Part shown: piece by piece, positions 15,500 through 23,595 of the stretch | Numbering within the stretch: position 1 is the stretch's first letter | Layout of the letters: each line of letters begins with the position of its first letter | NCBI RefSeq assembly: GCF_003946245.1 | Contig: NZ_RHNN01000008.1 | Location: forward strand, 62,001-126,000 | Direction: 5' to 3' | DNA from: Levilactobacillus cerevisiae | GTDB taxonomy: Bacteria; Bacillota; Bacilli; Lactobacillales; Lactobacillaceae | Length of the DNA: 64,000 nt | Program-made: the position numbers and the translations under genes | Notes under the pieces: model-generated | Databases searched by the model: none | The model's input: only the letters and a program-made list of their open reading frames with translations | What the model was told of the DNA's origin: nothing

Positions 15500-18031
15500 A
15501 TGGCAGAATCCACACATTTTTACGAATTGTTCCAACCAACGCATTACAACGTTTACCTCGACATTAACCGGGCAACCAAGCTGATTTCCGGGACGTCCAC
15601 CATCACTGGTGACGCCAAACAGACCAGCATTGCCATTCACCAAAAGTACATGACCATCAGCGCCGTTAAAGCCGATGGCCAGGACGTACCGTTTACCTTT
15701 GATGACGCTTCAGAAGGCATTCACATTGACCTGGGCAAGACCGGCGAAACCACGGTCGCCATTGACTTTACCGCACCATTGACCGACAGCATGATGGGTA
15801 TCTACCCGTCTTACTACGAGTTAAACGGCGAGAAGAAGCAGTTAATCGGGACCCAATTTGAAACGACTGCTGCGCGCCAAGCCTTCCCATGTGTCGACGA
15901 ACCCGAAGCCAAGGCCACTTTTGACCTGGCAATCAAGTTCGACGAGCATGAGGGCGAAACCATCATCAGCAACATGCCAGAAGTGAAGACCGAAAATGGC
16001 GTTCACACCTTTGATACCACGGTTCGCATGTCCTCTTACCTGATTGCGTTTGCCTTCGGGGACATGCAGAGCAAGCTGACCACCACCAAGAGTGGCGTGA
16101 AGGTCGGCGTTTTCGCTACCAAGGCGCACCAAGCCAAGGAACTCGACTTCGCCTTAGACATTGCCAAGCGCTCAATTGAATTTTATGAAGATTTCTATCA
16201 AACGCCTTATCCACTGCCACATTCCTGGCAATTGGCTTTACCCGACTTCTCAGCCGGCGCCATGGAAAACTGGGGCTTGGTCACTTACCGGGAAGCCTAC
16301 TTACTGCTAGATCCCGACAACACGGCGTTTGAAACCAAGCAACGTGTGGCAACCGTCATTGCACATGAACTGGCTCACCAATGGTTCGGTGACCTGGTTA
16401 CCATGAAATGGTGGGATGACCTCTGGTTGAACGAAAGTTTTGCCAACATGATGGAGTACGTCGCCATTGATGCCATCGAACCCGACTGGCACATCTGGGA
16501 ATCCTTCCAAACGGGTGAAGCCCCAATGGCCCTGCAACGAGATGCCACTGATGGCGTGCAATCCGTTCACGTCCAAGTAGAAGACCCAGCTGAAATTGAT
16601 GCGCTCTTTGACAGTGCTATCGTTTACGCCAAAGGGGCGCGGATGTTGGTCATGGTCCGGGCTTTGATCGGTGATGATGCCTTACGAGCTGGTTTGAAGA
16701 ACTACTTTGCCACGCACCATTACGGTAACGCTACTGGTGGTGACCTCTGGGCCGCTCTGGGAGCTGCGTCCGGCATGAACGTTGGGGCCATCATGAATTC
16801 TTGGCTCGAACAACCCGGCTATCCGGTCGTTTCCGCCGCAGTGGTTGATGGCAAATTAACCATTCACCAACAACAATTCTTCATTGGTGAAGGTAAAGAA
16901 GCCGGTCGCCAATGGCAAGTGCCGTTGAACAGTAATTACGATGCTGCGCCGGCTATTTTCGCTGATACTGACGCTGTTCTGGGCGATTACACCCAGCTAC
17001 GTCAGGCCAGTGGGGAACCCTTCCGATTGAACGTGGGCAACAATTCTCACTTCATCGTGAAGTACGACGCCACGTTGTTGCAAGACATTCTGGATAATTT
17101 GGATTCTCTAGACCACATTACCCAGTTACAACTGTTGCAAGACTTACGGTTACTGGCTGAAGGCCGGCAGATTTCTTATGCAGACATCGTGCCGTTACTG
17201 CCACGGTTCGCTGAGAGCCATTCCGCAGTGGTTAACGACGTGCTGTACGGCGTCGCCAACAACTTGCGGAAATTTGTGACCCCTGGCTCACCGGAAGAGG
17301 CCCAGTTGCGCGCACTGTTTGGCAAATTGAGTGCGCCGCAGGCCGACCGGTTAGGCTGGTTACCACAAGCTGGTGAATCCAACGACGACCAGTTGACCCG
17401 GCCAACGATTTTAAACGCCGCGCTGTACGCCAAGGACGCCGCTTCCCTGAAGGCGGCCCATGACATTTTCACGGCTAACCAGGACAACTTAGTCGGCTTA
17501 CCGGCTGCCGTGCGTGTCTACATTTTGGCCAACGAAGTCGAAAACTTTGGGAGTGCGGACCTGGTCGATCAGTTGTTGAACGACTACCGCAAGTCCAGTG
17601 ACGCCAGCTACAAGGCGGACATTGCGTCAGCTTTGCCAACCACGCCAGACGCCAAGTTGATTGGCAAATTGATCAACGCGTTTGAAGATGCCGATACCAT
17701 CAAGCCACAAGACTTGCGTGCATGGTACCGGGGCGTCTTAGCCCACAAGGGACAACAGGCGGCTTGGGATTGGTTACGGAGCGACTGGCAATGGTTGGAA
17801 GATACGGTCGGTGGCGACATGGAATTCACCACGTACATCACCGTGACAACTGGCGTCTTCCATACGCCAGAACGGCTGGCTGAATTCAAGGCCTTCTTCG
17901 AACCGAAAATCAACACCCCAGGCTTAACCCGGGAAATTAAAATGGATACCAAGGTCATCGAGAGTCGCGTTGACCTGGTTGAAGCTGAGAAGAGTGCCGT
18001 GAACGCTGCGGTTGCTGAGACGGTTAAATAG
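15500..18031 (+). CDS. pepN: Aminopeptidase N (M1 family)
   Basis: 843 residues, the usual length for lactobacillar PepN. Gluzincin motifs: exopeptidase GAMEN signature in SAGAMENWGLVTYRE, zinc motif HELAHQWFGDL at residue ~289, and the third ligand Glu in LWLNESFANMMEY. Cytoplasmic broad-specificity enzyme that removes N-terminal residues from peptides imported by Opp systems, supplying amino acids. AAGGAG precedes the ATG. A TATAAT at 15463-15468 is a plausible -10 box, with a poor -35. Monocistronic, ending at a strong terminator. Confidence 0.97.
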   Translation: MAESTHFYELFQPTHYNVYLDINRATKLISGTSTITGDAKQTSIAIHQKYMTISAVKADGQDVPFTFDDASEGIHIDLGKTGETTVAIDFTAPLTDSMMGIYPSYYELNGEKKQLIGTQFETTAARQAFPCVDEPEAKATFDLAIKFDEHEGETIISNMPEVKTENGVHTFDTTVRMSSYLIAFAFGDMQSKLTTTKSGVKVGVFATKAHQAKELDFALDIAKRSIEFYEDFYQTPYPLPHSWQLALPDFSAGAMENWGLVTYREAYLLLDPDNTAFETKQRVATVIAHELAHQWFGDLVTMKWWDDLWLNESFANMMEYVAIDAIEPDWHIWESFQTGEAPMALQRDATDGVQSVHVQVEDPAEIDALFDSAIVYAKGARMLVMVRALIGDDALRAGLKNYFATHHYGNATGGDLWAALGAASGMNVGAIMNSWLEQPGYPVVSAAVVDGKLTIHQQQFFIGEGKEAGRQWQVPLNSNYDAAPAIFADTDAVLGDYTQLRQASGEPFRLNVGNNSHFIVKYDATLLQDILDNLDSLDHITQLQLLQDLRLLAEGRQISYADIVPLLPRFAESHSAVVNDVLYGVANNLRKFVTPGSPEEAQLRALFGKLSAPQADRLGWLPQAGESNDDQLTRPTILNAALYAKDAASLKAAHDIFTANQDNLVGLPAAVRVYILANEVENFGSADLVDQLLNDYRKSSDASYKADIASALPTTPDAKLIGKLINAFEDADTIKPQDLRAWYRGVLAHKGQQAAWDWLRSDWQWLEDTVGGDMEFTTYITVTTGVFHTPERLAEFKAFFEPKINTPGLTREIKMDTKVIESRVDLVEAEKSAVNAAVAETVK

Positions 18032-18040
18032 ATAGACTAG

Positions 18041-18075
18041 GGGGCGCTCATAGATTTGATGAGCGTCCTTTTTTT
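18041..18075 (+). terminator. pepN terminator
   Basis: GGGCGCTCA/TGAGCGTCC stem followed by a T-run. Confidence 0.9.
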
Positions 18076-18137
18076 GCGGGTAACAAGGACGCTTGGTTGA
18101 TGAAGGTGACGCCTGCGACGTTTCAATAAGCATAAGT

Positions 18138-18199
18138 AAAGGCCTTAAAATTGTTTTGATCCACGATGTATCGTGAGCTAAAACGATTCTGAGGCCTTT
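18138..18199. other. Long near-perfect hairpin between pepN and pepD
   Basis: A 62-nt stretch folds into one extended stem. The apex is CACGAT-GT-ATCGTG; then come GTTTT/AAAAC and the outer AAAGGCCT/AGGCCTTT, about 27 of 30 positions pairing or wobbling. It ends in a T-run, so it could terminate transcription either way. Both neighbouring genes already have their own terminators, so a small RNA or a short palindromic repeat is also possible. Confidence 0.6.
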
Positions 18200-18290
18200 T
18201 TTCTGTGTTCGCTATACAGCCAGGAAGTAGACGGGTATACTGGCTAGAACGGTTGGCAATCTGAATTTACCGTATGCAATCAGTTCTGGC

Positions 18291-18322
18291 AAAAAACGAC
18301 CCACCAGATAGGCAGGTCGTCA
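18291..18322 (-). terminator. pepD terminator
   Basis: On the minus strand, GACGACC...GGTCGTTTTTT; it follows the stop of the dipeptidase gene at 18338. Confidence 0.85.
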
Positions 18323-18337
18323 CAAGTGAATATAAAA

Positions 18338-19741
18338 TTAGTCGTTCAAGTTGTACCGTAACTTCATGTGTTCAGAACCAAAGGTGACCATATCACCGAG
18401 TAATTTGGTTTGACGCGTGAAGGATTCGTTAGACAGCTTTTCGTTGGCAGCTTTCAAGGTTGCCACGTCAGCACCATTTTCAATGGCAGCGTCGGTGTCG
18501 TTTTGAATCTTCCGGTAGGCACCCATGGCGTCTAAGGCAAAGGTGTTGCGGAAGTCTTCGTACAGGTCGTAATCCGTATCACCCAGCAGGGCCGTGGTGC
18601 AGCTTAGCCAGTACATATGGTTCATGTTGAAGGTGCCGTCAGCGTCCTTGTAAGCGGCTGGCGTGTCGTCAACGTTAGCGTAGAAAGGTACGACCGTGTT
18701 AAACGTGTTGGCACCAAAGGCTAACCAGTGAATTCCGGCAATACTGTCGGGCACGTTGTTGCGGATTTGGAGAATGTGCACGTCGTGGTTCCGGTTGATA
18801 CCGATTGGCCGGAACTTGGTCTTGTCACTCTCAGAGCCGTCACCGTAAACGTCGTACTTGGTGTTTTGGAAATGAGAGCTCAATACGTACTTCACGTCTT
18901 CGATGGAAATCTTGCGGTTGGCATGGCAGATGAATGGCAAGTCTTGACCTTGTGGGTCCTGTTCAACGTCCGGTGTGAAGTACTTTTGACCGTACCAAGC
19001 ACGGGGGTTGTTGTAGACCGTATCCTTGTCGGAGGCACTGCCGAAAATATGGCGCAAGTTGACCCCTTCAAAGTCTGGGTTCAGGTTGTAGGTGGCGATC
19101 ATGTCTTCTAAGTCGTCTGAAGCCAACGTGTCATCAGCGTTGAAGTCAAAGTCGTCAATGTTCATGCGGTTAGGTGCGACCACGTAGGCATCGTCGGGGA
19201 TGCGCTTGGCAGCCCAGTGGTGACCACCGATGGTTTCTAACCACCAGATTTCGTTGTTATCAGAGAAACCAATGCCGTTGGGTTCGTAAGTCCCAAATTC
19301 CTTTAAGAGGGCGCCTAAACGTTCAACCCCTTCTTTGGCACTGTGGATGTATGGCAAAACTAAGGTTACCAGGTCCTCTTCACCAATACCATTGGCCACG
19401 TATGGGTCAATGCCCATGACACGAGAATTAGTCGTGATGGTTTCGGTGGCAGACATGGCAACGTTGTCACTGTTGATACCGGCTGCTGGCCAGATACCGT
19501 TGGTTAAGAGCGAGTTGGGAATGGATGTGTAACGAAGTGGGTTATCAGGCAGCTTGATTTGAACACCACTGATAACGGCTTGGTAATCCCGTGGTTGATC
19601 AGCGGGGTTCACCACAACAAATTTTTCAGGGTCGAGGGCCTCGTGACCATCATCGTTCCGTGAAATAATCGTCGAGCCATCAATTGAAGCCTTTTTTCCA
19701 ACTAAAATTGTGGTACATGAACCTTTAATTCGTTTTTCCAT
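18338..19741 (-). CDS. pepD: C69-family dipeptidase
   Basis: 467 residues. Near the N-terminus, GSCTTILVGKKASIDG contains the Cys (residue 9) that in family C69 becomes the N-terminal nucleophile after removal of the short propeptide. TIISRNDDGHEA follows, another family hallmark. Full-length for PepD. Intracellular hydrolysis of dipeptides, complementing PepN in peptide catabolism. AAAGGAG precedes the ATG by 11 nt. Convergent with pepN and separated from it by three stem-loops. No frame damage. Confidence 0.93.
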   Translation of the reverse strand: MEKRIKGSCTTILVGKKASIDGSTIISRNDDGHEALDPEKFVVVNPADQPRDYQAVISGVQIKLPDNPLRYTSIPNSLLTNGIWPAAGINSDNVAMSATETITTNSRVMGIDPYVANGIGEEDLVTLVLPYIHSAKEGVERLGALLKEFGTYEPNGIGFSDNNEIWWLETIGGHHWAAKRIPDDAYVVAPNRMNIDDFDFNADDTLASDDLEDMIATYNLNPDFEGVNLRHIFGSASDKDTVYNNPRAWYGQKYFTPDVEQDPQGQDLPFICHANRKISIEDVKYVLSSHFQNTKYDVYGDGSESDKTKFRPIGINRNHDVHILQIRNNVPDSIAGIHWLAFGANTFNTVVPFYANVDDTPAAYKDADGTFNMNHMYWLSCTTALLGDTDYDLYEDFRNTFALDAMGAYRKIQNDTDAAIENGADVATLKAANEKLSNESFTRQTKLLGDMVTFGSEHMKLRYNLND

Positions 19742-19934
19742 GAATGCAGCACTCCTTTTGACTCATATTATATCATTCTGAAGTGGGGGAAGAGAAGTGG
19801 TTCGGCAGTTTGTCAGAAGAAATGGGCGCATCTGGTAACCGGTCAGGACCCCATCTCAGGTAAAGAGGACCTGCCGACGCCTCAGATGGTATTGTCAGTG
19901 ACAGAAGGGGTGTTGACCGTAAATTTTCCAGGGA

Positions 19935-20687
19935 TCACGCATCAGTTTTCCTCGGCTTTTCTGGGGTCTTCTCCGTCTGCAGCAGGTCACGTAATTCCTG
20001 ATTCTGTTGTTCGATGGTGGTTAACCGTTTGGCCACTTGTTCATACTCTGAGGCACGGCCACGATTGGCAAAGTAGGTGGTAATTGTGCTGGTCAGTGCC
20101 CCGATAAAGCCAATACCGACCAGCATCAGTACGGTGGCGGCGCATTTGCCCACAATCGTGTGGGGCGCCACGTCCCCGTAGCCAACGGTGGTTGTCGTGG
20201 CAATGGCCCACCAGAGTGCCTCACCCCAGGAAACGTGCTCAGCGTAAGAGTAAAGGGTGGCCGCGAGAATTAGAATGGCCGTACAGGCCCAGAGTAAATA
20301 AATGAAACCGTTGGTCTTCAAGAACCGTTTTAAATTGTGTCGAAGTTTTCCAATAAAGCCAACAAGCCGAATGAATCGGAAGAGGCGGACTAAGCGAAAG
20401 ATCCGCGTGAGTCGGGCTAACCGGAAAAAACTGAAAATTGAATATAGTGGGATGATTGCCAACAAATCGAAAATATTATGCCGGAAAAAGGCCCACTTGT
20501 GCGGCGCTCGCCAGAACCGAACCACGTAGTCCACCGTGAAGAGCGCGAGGATGCCATTATCCAGGTAGACCCACGGCTGAGCGGTTAGCTTAATAATGCC
20601 AGAAAAGTCAAAGATGACCAGGACAATGGAAATTAACGCGAAGAGGACGACACCACCGTTGTAGAGTTTGCGAATCATGGACAACAT
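19935..20687 (-). CDS. Voltage-gated-type potassium channel
   Basis: 250 residues from the ATG near 20687, chosen because gggggtg lies just before it; the open frame extends 10 codons further. Six hydrophobic segments. S4-like helices are rich in Arg and Phe (FFRLARLTRIFRLVRLFRFI), and the pore-loop selectivity filter TTVGYGDV sits between the last two membrane segments. The C-terminal cytoplasmic helix (YEQVAKRLTTIEQQNQELRD) is probably a coiled coil for tetramerisation. Plasma-membrane K+ conductance by family. Single gene; no K+-binding RCK domain follows. Confidence 0.9.
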   Translation of the reverse strand: MLSMIRKLYNGGVVLFALISIVLVIFDFSGIIKLTAQPWVYLDNGILALFTVDYVVRFWRAPHKWAFFRHNIFDLLAIIPLYSIFSFFRLARLTRIFRLVRLFRFIRLVGFIGKLRHNLKRFLKTNGFIYLLWACTAILILAATLYSYAEHVSWGEALWWAIATTTTVGYGDVAPHTIVGKCAATVLMLVGIGFIGALTSTITTYFANRGRASEYEQVAKRLTTIEQQNQELRDLLQTEKTPEKPRKTDA

Positions 20688-20833
20688 AGACACCCCCAAA
20701 GTCATGTTACGAGTCATTTGATTCTAGTATGACAGGTTTGGGGGATTACAGGGTCGCTGGTTTACCGGTATTGGAAGTGGCTTTACTAGGGCCACTTCGC
20801 CAGGCAAAAGGCAACGAATGGACTGACAGCAGC

Positions 20834-21271
20834 TTAGTTTAACATCTTTTTGAGCTTGGCAATCAGCACTTGATTCATGTCGAGGGCAGCACGGTACTGA
20901 TCGGCATCAATGTGCTGGGCAGTGACGCAGGCTGCAATGGCCTCGGAAATGGCCGCTTTGGATGAACGGCCGTACTCTGTGAGCTGAATAATCAACTGGC
21001 GCCGGTCGGTTTCTTGTGGTTGACGGGTCAGCCAGCCGTTGTACTCCATCCGCCGCAACAAGGGCGTCAGGGTGTTGCTTCCAAAGTCGAGCTGGTCGCC
21101 TAGCACGTGGAGTGGCTGGCGGTCCACCTCCCAGAGACTTAATAAGACCAGGTATTGGGGATACGTCAGCGAAAATGGTTGCAGAGCTTGCTGGTACAGT
21201 TTAATCAACAAGCGGCTTGCATGATAAGTGGAGAAACAAAGTTGATTGGCCAAGGTTAAGTCATTTTCCAT
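20834..21271 (-). CDS. MarR-family, OhrR-like peroxide-sensing regulator
   Basis: 145 residues from the ATG after gaggagtatc; a frame six codons longer lacks a site. The N-terminus ANQLCFSTYHASRLL matches the OhrR signature in which the Cys (here residue 12) is oxidised by organic hydroperoxides. The winged HTH includes LGDQLDFGSNTLTPLLRRMEY and a wing at RQPQETDRRQLI. No ohrA peroxiredoxin gene lies next to it in this window, so its targets are elsewhere or it regulates itself. The AT-rich spacer to recQ carries its promoter. Confidence 0.88.
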   Translation of the reverse strand: MENDLTLANQLCFSTYHASRLLIKLYQQALQPFSLTYPQYLVLLSLWEVDRQPLHVLGDQLDFGSNTLTPLLRRMEYNGWLTRQPQETDRRQLIIQLTEYGRSSKAAISEAIAACVTAQHIDADQYRAALDMNQVLIAKLKKMLN

Positions 21272-21625
21272 GATACTCCTCGCCTCCAATTAAGTTGTGT
21301 ACGATTCAATATAATCTACTATAATCATATTTATCTCACCTGTCAACTATCGTCAGGTGGATTGTGAAAGAAATCAGTCGCTGGCGAAGTCGTCAAATCG
21401 CTTGAACACGGTATTTTTGCGGAACTTTAGCGGTACGATATTTTTATTGTTATTTTTTCTTCACTAAAATACCGGATTGCACTCTTTCTCAATTGTGGTT
21501 AAAAGCGGCAGTTGAGATGACGATTATTAAATCTGTCGATAACCAATGGTGCAAGTCCGCCATTTAGTCGCCAGCTAGCGTATAATGGAGCCTAGATAAT
21601 CAGACAAGCATAAGGAGTACACGAG
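21272..21625. other. Divergent intergenic region, OhrR-like gene / recQ
   Basis: About 350 bp. The left part is AT-rich (ATAATCTACTATAATCATA), probably the regulator's promoter. TATAAT at 21581-21586 is a likely recQ -10 box, 44 bp before its ATG, without a good -35. No gene or strong structure seen. Confidence 0.4.
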
Positions 21626-23416
21626 ATGGAGTTAGTGGCAGCACAAAAAGTTTTAAAAACAGTCTTCGGGTACGACGAGTTTCGACCGGGGCAAAAGGCA
21701 GTCATTGAACACGTCATGGCTGGCGAGAATAGTTTGGCAATCATGCCGACCGGTGGGGGAAAATCCCTGTGTTATCAGATTCCAGCGATGTTGTTTGATG
21801 GTATTACGGTTGTGGTGTCGCCGCTAATTTCGCTGATGAAGGACCAGGTGGACGCGTTAAATGACAGCGGCATCCCCGCCACGTTCATCAACAGTTCACT
21901 GGACTGGCCAGATATTCAGGAGCGGTTGGCTGCACTACACAATGGCGATTATAAATTGTTGTATATCGCCCCAGAACGGTTAGATTCCGCAGCGTTTATC
22001 CAGGCATTGGCCAGTCTCCCAATCGACCTGCTAGCGGTGGATGAAGCGCATTGTATTTCGCAGTGGGGACATGACTTCCGGCCGAGTTATTTGGCGTTGA
22101 GTACTGCGATTGAACAGTTACCTACCCATCCTCAGGTTCTGGCACTGACAGCGACGGCGACGGAACAGGTGGCCGTGGATATTCGGCAACAGCTACGCAT
22201 TGATGCGGCCAACGAGGTCAATACGGGTTTTGCACGGGACAATTTAAACTTAACCGTGGTCAAGGACCAGGATACGGACCGGTACATTTTAGACTACCTG
22301 AAGGTCAACAAGGGTGAAGCGGGAATCATCTACGCCAGCACACGGAAGGAAGTCGACCGGGTGACCAAACTCTTACAGCGCCAGCACATCGATGTTGCCC
22401 CGTACCACGCCGGGCTGGATGAGAATGTCCGACGACAGAATCAAGAGGATTTCCTCTATGATCGCGTTCAGGTTATGGTCGCAACCAATGCGTTTGGGAT
22501 GGGAATTGATAAGAGTAACGTGCGGTTCGTAATTCACGCACAAGTTCCAGGTACCTTAGAGGCCTACTACCAGGAAGCGGGGCGGGCCGGTCGAGATGGT
22601 CTTCCCAGCGAAGCAATTCTCCTGTACCGGGCGTCCGACTTACAGATTCAGCGGTTCTTTATTGACCAGTCCGAAATGGATGAAGAGCACCGACAACGCG
22701 AATACCGGAAGCTTCAAGTGATGAATCGGTATGCCAATACGCAGGGGTGCTTACAGCAATTCATTCTCCATTACTTTGGCGAGGAGTCGGCACCTTGTGG
22801 TCGCTGCAGTAATTGTCTGGATGATCGCGAAGCCCAAGATGTCACCACGGACGCGCAGAAGATTTTGTCGTGTGTCATTCGGTTGCGTTCCCGATATGGC
22901 AAGGCCGTGGTTGCACAAGTTTTGACCGGCGCGCACAATCAACGGGTGCGGGAAAACCATCTCGATGACGTTAGCACTTACGGTATCATGCAGGGCCAAC
23001 GGCAAAAGGCGGTCGCCGAACTCATCGACTTTCTCACGGCAGCCGGTTATCTGGCGAGTGTAGGCGGGCAGTACCCGACGCTGCAGGTCACAGCTGAGGG
23101 TGGCGCCGTGTTAAAGGGCAAGGAACAGGTCTTCCGTAAGATGGCGCGACAGGTTAAACGCTTGGCACCTGAAGACGATGAACTCTTTGGCCAACTCCGC
23201 GCTCTGCGTCGGGTACTAGCCGAGGCGATTGGCAAGCCACCCTTTGTCATTTTCTCCGACAAGACGTTGCACGCCATTTGCGAGGCACTGCCAGTCGACG
23301 ACCAGAGCTTTCTGGATGTTAAGGGGGTTGGGCAGAGTAAGCTGGATCAGTATGGCGAAGATTTCATGAAAATTATTCGCGAATATGTCGTGAACGAGCA
23401 GGCGAAGGAAGCTTAA
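21626..23416 (+). CDS. recQ: ATP-dependent DNA helicase RecQ
   Basis: 596 residues. Superfamily-2 motifs: FRPGQKAVIEHV (motif 0), MPTGGGKSLCYQ (Walker A), AVDEAHCISQWGHDFRPSY (DEAH and the aromatic loop), ALTATAT, and QEAGRAGRDG (motif VI). A RecQ zinc-binding Cys cluster follows (CGRCSNC after QGCLQQFILHYFG), then the winged helix. A C-terminal HRDC domain (~520-590) contains FVIFSDKTLHAI. Unwinds recombination and repair intermediates. Monocistronic with its own terminator; 180 bp upstream of a UvrA paralogue. Confidence 0.96.
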   Translation: MELVAAQKVLKTVFGYDEFRPGQKAVIEHVMAGENSLAIMPTGGGKSLCYQIPAMLFDGITVVVSPLISLMKDQVDALNDSGIPATFINSSLDWPDIQERLAALHNGDYKLLYIAPERLDSAAFIQALASLPIDLLAVDEAHCISQWGHDFRPSYLALSTAIEQLPTHPQVLALTATATEQVAVDIRQQLRIDAANEVNTGFARDNLNLTVVKDQDTDRYILDYLKVNKGEAGIIYASTRKEVDRVTKLLQRQHIDVAPYHAGLDENVRRQNQEDFLYDRVQVMVATNAFGMGIDKSNVRFVIHAQVPGTLEAYYQEAGRAGRDGLPSEAILLYRASDLQIQRFFIDQSEMDEEHRQREYRKLQVMNRYANTQGCLQQFILHYFGEESAPCGRCSNCLDDREAQDVTTDAQKILSCVIRLRSRYGKAVVAQVLTGAHNQRVRENHLDDVSTYGIMQGQRQKAVAELIDFLTAAGYLASVGGQYPTLQVTAEGGAVLKGKEQVFRKMARQVKRLAPEDDELFGQLRALRRVLAEAIGKPPFVIFSDKTLHAICEALPVDDQSFLDVKGVGQSKLDQYGEDFMKIIREYVVNEQAKEA

Positions 23417-23440
23417 GCTTGACCGTGTATTCGTTGTTGC

Positions 23441-23488
23441 GTCACCAATTGTAAGGGCTTGGAGTCCTCACGGCTGGTGACTTTTTTC
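23441..23488 (+). terminator. recQ terminator
   Basis: GTCACCA/TGGTGAC stem with a long loop, followed by TTTTTT. Confidence 0.75.
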
Positions 23489-23595
23489 GTGGGATTAGTC
23501 GTTCAAAAATTGCGAGTCGTCCGGCTTTGTTCAGGCTATCAACTATGGTAATCTAGAAGCCTGTCAGTCACTTTGCCAATCGACGGGAGGTCGCT

